A stretch of DNA of 64,000 nucleotides, taken from positions 1 to 64,000 of the forward strand of contig VCJN01001892.1 in NCBI GenBank assembly GCA_006384855.1. The letters run 5' to 3'. The notes under the pieces are model-generated. The model was not told where the DNA came from and searched no databases. It saw nothing but the letters and a program-made list of their open reading frames with translations. Shown here one piece after another: positions 58,860 through 64,000 of this stretch. A program made the position numbers and the translations under genes. Each line of letters begins with the position of its first letter. Within the stretch, counting starts at the first letter, position 1. The DNA is from Tetraselmis striata. Taxonomy: Eukaryota; Chlorophyta; Chlorodendrophyceae; Chlorodendrales; Chlorodendraceae.

Positions 58860-59260
58860 GGGTTCGTCGCTCGGGCCAGCTTCTGTGCTTGGGGTCTGCG
58901 GGGGCCAACGTGCGATGGCGACTCAATTAGCATGCCGTAAAAGTAACAAGTGCGCAACGGCAATAAAGGTGCAGCGGGTCCAACCCACCTTGGCGACATG
59001 AGGCGCCCCTGTCGAGGCCGGCTGCGACTCGGGAGCAGCGCTTCGAGGGGGTGCGTCGCTCGGGCAAGCCTCTGCGCTCGGGGTATGCGGGGCCAACGTG
59101 CGATGTCGACTCTATTAGCGAGCCGTAAAAGTAATAGGTGCGCAATGGCAACATACGTGCGGCGGGGCCAACTCACCTTGGCGACTCGCGGCGCTCATGT
59201 CGAGGCCGGCTGCGGCTCGGCAGCAGGCACGCGAGGGGGTGCGTCAACACGACTGCCATA
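58860..59260. repeat. Satellite B, block 2 (diverged)
   Basis: Two monomers with anchors at 58912 and 59100 (188 bp), carrying caacgtgcgatg and cgactc changes not seen in the other blocks. Confidence 0.8.
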
Positions 59261-59719
59261 CAACACGACTGTCACTCCGAGTACCAGGTCACCAAGGCGC
59301 GCATTGTCGCGTATACCAACAATAGGCGAGGATTGCTGCCCTTGCAACTCCTTGCAAGCCGTCCACAGAGTTTGTTGTCGACTGAAGTGCGTTTCTGCGG
59401 GCGACTATGGAGTTTCCTGCGACTGCGACGAGTCCAGAAGGTGCCGGCAGTGCAGCCACCTTTATCTCTGGCGGGCACTTTTGCATACATCACCAGAGTC
59501 TCAGGCTCCGCTGCGCCCGGCACCACTTCAGCGGTGCCCACCCCATAGTAGAGCTGGCCATCATGCGCTCCGCCCTCCTCCTCACGGCCGCGCTTGGAGC
59601 CAGCACTACCCTGCCCGCGTTTGCCCTTGCCTTTTCCCCATGTTTGCTTCTCCCGGCCTGCACAGGCGTCACCAAAGAATTGCCGCCACTGTGAGCAAAC
59701 TGTGAGGGTCGTTCGGGCC
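59261..59719 (-). other. Unique island between satellite blocks
   Basis: The minus strand holds a protein-like frame: SQWRQFFGDACAGREKQTWG, then KGKGKRGQGSAGSKRGREEE and DGQLYYGVGTAEVVPGAAEP. It might be an exon, but no partners were found. Confidence 0.3.
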
Positions 59720-60780
59720 TTTTGCAGCGGGGGCAGCGGGTGCCCCGCTCGTGCCAGATTTTGCAGTCGGGAGGTATGGGTCGAATGTGCGATGGCGCCT
59801 ACATAATCAGCAAGTCGGAAGCTAAAAAAACCCAACATAGCCTCACATCGCAGGCGTCGCTTCTTTTGAGGCCGGTTGCGACTATGCGGCAGCAAGGCGA
59901 GGGGGTGCGTCGCTCGTGCAGCTAGCAGTCGGGGGGGGGGGGGGGGGGGGAGATAGGTCGAACGCGCGATGGCGACATATTTAGCAAGCCATAAAAATGC
60001 AAAGGTGGACAACAACATTATGTCGCAGCAAGGCCGCCCGCCTTGGCGACGTGCGTCGCCTCGGTTGAAGCCGGCTGCGACTCGTCAGCATCGGGCGAGG
60101 GGGTGCGTCGCTCGTGCAAGGTTTGGCACTCGGGGCTATCGGTGGAACGTGCGATGGCGGCATAATAATTAGCAAGCCGGAAACTACAAAAAGACTAGCT
60201 TAACCTTACATCGCAGCAAGACCGCCCACCCTTGCGACTGGTGGTGCCTGCGAGCCGGCTGCGACTCGTCGGCAGCAAGGCGAAGGGGGTGCGTCGCTTG
60301 TGCCACATTTTGCACTCGGGGGCTGTGGGTGGAACGTGCGATGGCGACATAATTAGCCAGTCGAAAACTAAAACAGCCTAGCATAGCCTTACATCGAAGC
60401 AAGGCCGCCCACCGAAGCGACTGGCGTCGCTTCATTTGAGGCCGGCTGCGACTCGTCGGCAGCAAGGCAAGGAGGGTGCGTCGCTCGTGCTTTGCAATCG
60501 GGGGCTGTGGGTCGAACGTGCGATGGCGACATAATTGCAAGCCGAAAACAACAGAAGCCCAGAACAACATTACATCGCAGCAAGGCCGCCCACCTTGACG
60601 ACTGGCGTTGCTTTTTTTGAGGCCGGCTGCAACTCGTCGGCAGCGGGGGCAGGGAGTGCGTTGCTCGTGCTAGTTTTTGGAGTCGGGGGCTGTCAGTCGA
60701 ACGTGCAATGGCGACATAATTAGCAAGCCGTAAGAATGCAAAGGTGCACCACATTACCACAGCATTACATCACAGCACGG
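59720..60780. repeat. Satellite B, block 3
   Basis: Anchors at 59789, 59966, 60151, 60338, 60520 and 60705 (steps 177, 185, 187, 182, 185). A G run interrupts the array at about 59933-59950. Same orientation as block 1. Confidence 0.92.
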
Positions 60781-61137
60781 CCACAACCCCCCCCCCCCCC
60801 CCCCCGCCCTCCATCCCGCCTATTCCACAGCTCTTACCGTGGGCATGGTGGTTGTCGCGCCTTTAGCCTCCGAGCCGCAGGCATCCGGCACGCCCCCACC
60901 CGCGCCTAATGCCAGCGCAAGTCCTAAGAGTGTGGCTGCCGAGGCGCCGGCTCCCTGCCCGCCGCTCTCCCCAGCCTAGCTATCGCTATGCGTAGGCCAG
61001 CCCTCGGCCGCATCGCCAGCGACAGCCAAGCTCGGCGACATGTCTGCCGCTAGCGGGCCCTGCCCCTGATCCGCCACTGACTGCGTATCGGCCCGGCTAG
61101 GTCCAACGGCAAGGGCCGCCACGCGACGAGAGCGTTG
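60781..61137. repeat. Poly-C plus about 350-bp unit, copy 2
   Basis: Second copy of 58451-58833, ending gagagcgttgggtgg. With blocks 1 and 3 it defines a tandem segmental duplication of about 2.3 kb. Confidence 0.85.
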
Positions 61138-62103
61138 GGTGGGGGCACGTCGAGCAGACGCAGCCCTTGGTAGAGCTGGTCGGGCGGACCGGCTGGCAGA
61201 CTCTCGAGAGGGTGGCCGCGTGCGGGGGGGAAGGGGGGGGGGTTGCTAGGCACCTCCATCGCGATGGGACCTACCCCAGCCTGCATGGTAGTAACCGATA
61301 GCGTGAGCTGCAAGTCTCGCGACATGGCAGGGAATGCAGGGCAAGTAAGGCACATGGACGCAGGGACGTAAGAGGCGGCAGCATGCCTACTCACCAGCCG
61401 TGCAGACCTACGCCGAAGGTAGGCGGAGTCCATTCACGTCACGGATCCGGGCGTTCGCGCCATTTTGTGTCAGTTAAGACCCTGCATGCCTTTATTTGTC
61501 GCGTGGGATCCTTTCCTATAAATAACTGTCTGCCACGGCCCGGTTTGGGTTCTGGGCAGCCTTGGCGGTGGTGGAAAGGTATACCAGTAGCGACTAGTAG
61601 TACTGCGCAGCCCGCCCTCCACTCGAGTGAGCGGGATAAGGGATGGCGGCGGCGACGGCGAGTATACAGTACTTTGCGATGTATATATATGTCTGTAGTA
61701 CATTGTTTGGCGCGCGAGCTAGTAAATTGTCCCATTTTCAGTGAGTCAAAAGTGAAGTATAGCGACTACCCGGGTAGTGGCCTGCACCGCTTACGCTACA
61801 GGCTATAATATTGCCCTTTTCCCGGCATTATTACCTCTGCCGGGGTGCAGACGATCTGATGCGTCTGCCCCGCGCTCATTCCGCACCCTCTTCTGGTGCT
61901 GCTTCCAACGCGCAATTGCTGTAGTGGACATTTACTATTAAATTTTCGGGTGGCTTATTGATCGCCTTTTGCAGCTAGCTCATGTCACTATATATTTCAT
62001 TTTCCCCTCCTGTATCGCATCCATCCCTCGTCCGCTCGGTTGAGCGGTCGTCGTCTCGTACGCGAGAGGTCCGGGTAACGACTCCTGGCCCATGTATTTC
62101 CGG
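61138..62103. other. Right end of the inverted-repeat-bounded segment and spacer
   Basis: No gene recognised. It contains the right arm of the 46-bp inverted repeat (61717-61762). Confidence 0.45.
61717..61762 (-). repeat. Right arm of the perfect 46-bp inverted repeat
   Basis: Exact reverse complement of 56694-56739. The arm is followed by gactacccgggtagt, itself a short palindrome, which is absent from the left side. Confidence 0.9.
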
Positions 62104-62436
62104 CATTTCAAAGTTGAGTCTGGTTTTGCCAAAAAGGTCGCGCAGGCTGTTTTACACGGTCAAGAGCCGAAATTGGCAGGAAGGTTTAGCGAAAAGCGTG
62201 GAGGGAAAACGGAGGCAGGGGGGGCGCTGCGTGGAACGCAGCGAAAACTGGAAGATGGCAGGCTCAGCTGTTCTGGCTGCTTTTATGTCTACTCGTGCTG
62301 CACCCAACAAGGGCGCAACAACAGTTACTAGTTCCCGTACCACTGCGCAGCACTTGTAGCTGAAAAGCGGTTAGGTCAAGGATGGAAACCCCATAAACTA
62401 GTTTAGATCATTTCAAAGTTGAGTCTGGTTTTGCCA
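62104..62436. repeat. Pair of 28-bp direct repeats next to the recombinase gene
   Basis: CATTTCAAAGTTGAGTCTGG followed by TTTTGCCA occurs exactly at 62104-62131 and 62409-62436, 305 bp apart, just past the recombinase stop codon. Split direct repeats are typical of PAT/Ngaro-type DIRS elements, so these may be part of the element's terminal structure. Confidence 0.75.
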
Positions 62437-62489
62437 GTCTTGAGCGAACGGAGAGAGCGGTGGATTGACGGAGAAGGGGTAGCGCCAAG

Positions 62490-63998
62490 TCATGAAGGAG
62501 GCACTGGGAAGGCCACCGCTGCGGAGTCCTGTTGGACTTGGAAGTGGCGGAGAGGGGCGATGTGTCCAAAGAAGAACCACGCGCCAGGAGAAGGAAGAAC
62601 GTTGGGGTCGATGTAGTCCAGAACGACATCAGAGTTAGTGGCCCAACCGCCCTGGTAGCGGATGTGGGACAGTGGCGCTCCAATGGCGTTTGCTGCAGAG
62701 GCTGCGCCCTTGCGTAGACTGTGTGAAGTCCAGGAAGTGCCAGCAGGGGGGGCAGCGTTGACTAGGTTGACTGCTGTAGACAACCAGTCTGACATCGTAG
62801 TAGCAGTCCAAGGTTTCGACTGCTCAGCCACATTGACAGCCCAGAAGTTGGAGGTAGCCAAGCCAACAGTAACCAGGGGGACAGACTGGACGTTGTCGAT
62901 GAAGTAGCGCAAGAGACGTGCCACTCGAGGGTGCTCGGACACTGGAAGGAGAAGTACGCGCAGGTCGTCAGGTCCCCGCCGGCCGGCGCGACCCTTCTCG
63001 CGGTAGATCTGCAAGGTGATGTTGTAGGTGTCGACATGCACATCTTGCACTCGACAGGAGACGCCAGTAAGGCCCCTGGCAAAGAACAGGAAGTTGACAA
63101 CCGAGGCCAAGAGGGCTCGGTAGTCGAGGTGGGACTCTGGGTAAGGAGCAGACACAATTAGCTCGGCCTTTGAGACGAAGCGGTAAGCTACATCCGCAGG
63201 CAGAGGGACACGCAAAGGGGCAGCGTCCAGTCGACGCTGACGTAACATTAACCCACGTCTTGCCGAAGTGAGGTGTAGGCTGTCCTTGGCGATCGGGACG
63301 AGGTTGTGCAGCTCGAAGGAGGTGTTGATGGCAGACAGATAGGGCTGCAGCGACTTAGCTGCGATATGCCCTCGCTCCCCGATCCAGGCAACGTACCGAA
63401 CAACAGTAGCAGTAGTCGCCTCTAGCGGGCTGATGTTCTCGGAGTCGTGGCAGAACTCAGCGAACTGAGCCAACCTGCCGGCGTAGCTCTTGAGGGTCTG
63501 AGCGCTGAGGGAGCTGGAGAGCAGGTCGAGCGTCCGCTGGCCTAGCTCGTCTGAGCCGAACGCGTCCTGTAGTCGGGATCGCAGTGACGCAGCCCACGGA
63601 GCGATAGCTGCGGGCTCGTCGATTACGTAAGTGCGTCGTTTTACTGACAGAGTGCCACCGGGACGGCTACTGTTCGCAAAGTACTCGGCAGCAGCGGTTA
63701 GGTTCCCGGCGGTTGGCCGGTAGTTGCTGGACGGGTTTGCAGTAGCTCCAGTACGGGTTTGCGGGGCTAGGTTCAGGTAGGAGGGCCGCCCCGCGCGCCC
63801 TTCGCGCTCATAGCGCCTGTCCCGTGCGTAACGTACACGCGCGAAACTTGGTCGTTGCGAACCGGTTGTAACTCGTAGTGTAACAACCGACGAACGCAGA
63901 GATGGGGTTGTAAGAAAGGCGGATGGTTGAGCCGCCATGTGCAGGTGTGCGGATGGTTGAGCCGCACTCGGCTGTAGCTGTAAGAAGCGCCGCACCGA
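62490..63998 (-). CDS. Tyrosine recombinase of a DIRS/Ngaro/Crypton-like mobile element (5' end beyond the window)
   Basis: The frame stays open to the window edge; the first ATG is at 63938. Residue numbers count from the left end of a 501-codon frame. An N-terminal core-binding-like domain (LSAQTLKSYAGRLAQFAEFC, about 163-182) precedes the catalytic domain. The expected residues are present: Arg307 in FLFFARGLTGV, a Lys in YREKGRAG (about 334), HSLRKG with His425 and Arg428, Trp451 in QGGW, and the nucleophile Tyr461 in VVLDYIDP. HSLRKGAASAA is characteristic of eukaryotic YR elements. Such recombinases integrate a circular DNA intermediate. No RT or RNase H is visible in the window. The frame is uninterrupted, so it may be active. 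It ends 80 bp before the direct repeats at 62.1-62.4 kb. Confidence 0.85.
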   Translation of the reverse strand, partial: SVRRFLQLQPSAAQPSAHLHMAAQPSAFLTTPSLRSSVVTLRVTTGSQRPSFARVRYARDRRYEREGRAGRPSYLNLAPQTRTGATANPSSNYRPTAGNLTAAAEYFANSSRPGGTLSVKRRTYVIDEPAAIAPWAASLRSRLQDAFGSDELGQRTLDLLSSSLSAQTLKSYAGRLAQFAEFCHDSENISPLEATTATVVRYVAWIGERGHIAAKSLQPYLSAINTSFELHNLVPIAKDSLHLTSARRGLMLRQRRLDAAPLRVPLPADVAYRFVSKAELIVSAPYPESHLDYRALLASVVNFLFFARGLTGVSCRVQDVHVDTYNITLQIYREKGRAGRRGPDDLRVLLLPVSEHPRVARLLRYFIDNVQSVPLVTVGLATSNFWAVNVAEQSKPWTATTMSDWLSTAVNLVNAAPPAGTSWTSHSLRKGAASAANAIGAPLSHIRYQGGWATNSDVVLDYIDPNVLPSPGAWFFFGHIAPLRHFQVQQDSAAVAFPVPPS

Positions 63999-64000
63999 GG

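Noticed and set aside
57464-60760. ORFs of 60-250 codons in the 57-61 kb region
   Set aside because: Most are frames through satellite B monomers, with recurring peptides such as NYVAIARSTHSP; only short unique islands remain undecided.
1-64000. rRNA, tRNA or organellar genes
   Set aside because: No conserved rRNA core or clear tRNA cloverleaf was recognised by eye; a tRNA or covariance-model scan would be needed to exclude small RNA genes.

Overview
The window reads as nuclear DNA of a green alga or close relative; this is an inference. Five intron-bearing genes can be spliced by eye. Their exons join in frame across GTGAGT/GTGCGC-type donors and CAG acceptors, with GC-rich codons. The best-resolved genes match Viridiplantae proteins: a plant SAMTL-type EF-hand mitochondrial carrier, topoisomerase II and a GT29 sialyltransferase-like protein. 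No rRNA, tRNA, operon or bacterial feature was recognised.

Layout. 0-7 kb is mostly non-coding, with a 166-bp foldback element and an Ala/Pro-rich gene fragment. 7.2-14 kb holds the carrier (minus strand, 10 exons). 16.0-22.8 kb holds a complete 12-exon topoisomerase II gene (minus, 1498 codons) with a GC-box/E2F-like promoter segment. A 772-bp Harbinger-type MITE with a TTA target duplication lies just upstream. 24.1-25.6 kb is the 3' part of a retroelement. 27.5-29.3 kb is the GT29 gene (plus strand). 29.3-38 kb is gene-poor, with a retroelement remnant and an unusual helically spaced array of 16 imperfect 24-bp palindromes (36.64-37.22 kb).

38.3-46.2 kb is dominated by a satellite with 165-195-bp monomers in a three-monomer higher-order repeat, split by a segment carrying a small coiled-coil gene. 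47.7-48.7 kb has a putative DNA-binding (FAR1/MULE-like) gene, 49.2-49.7 kb a decayed MOV10/SDE3-type helicase fragment, and 51.5-52.3 kb a two-exon SDR gene. 55.0-55.9 kb is an inverted second copy of the retroelement remnant. 56.7-61.8 kb is bracketed by a perfect 46-bp inverted repeat and contains a second, unrelated satellite of about 184 bp and a 2.3-kb duplication. The right edge carries a tyrosine-recombinase gene of a DIRS/Ngaro/Crypton-like element.

The housekeeping genes do not form one pathway. The left half is ordinary gene space; the right half looks like repeat-rich, possibly pericentromeric or subtelomeric heterochromatin. Long poly-C runs just downstream of 5' splice sites recur in unrelated genes and may be a genome-wide feature.
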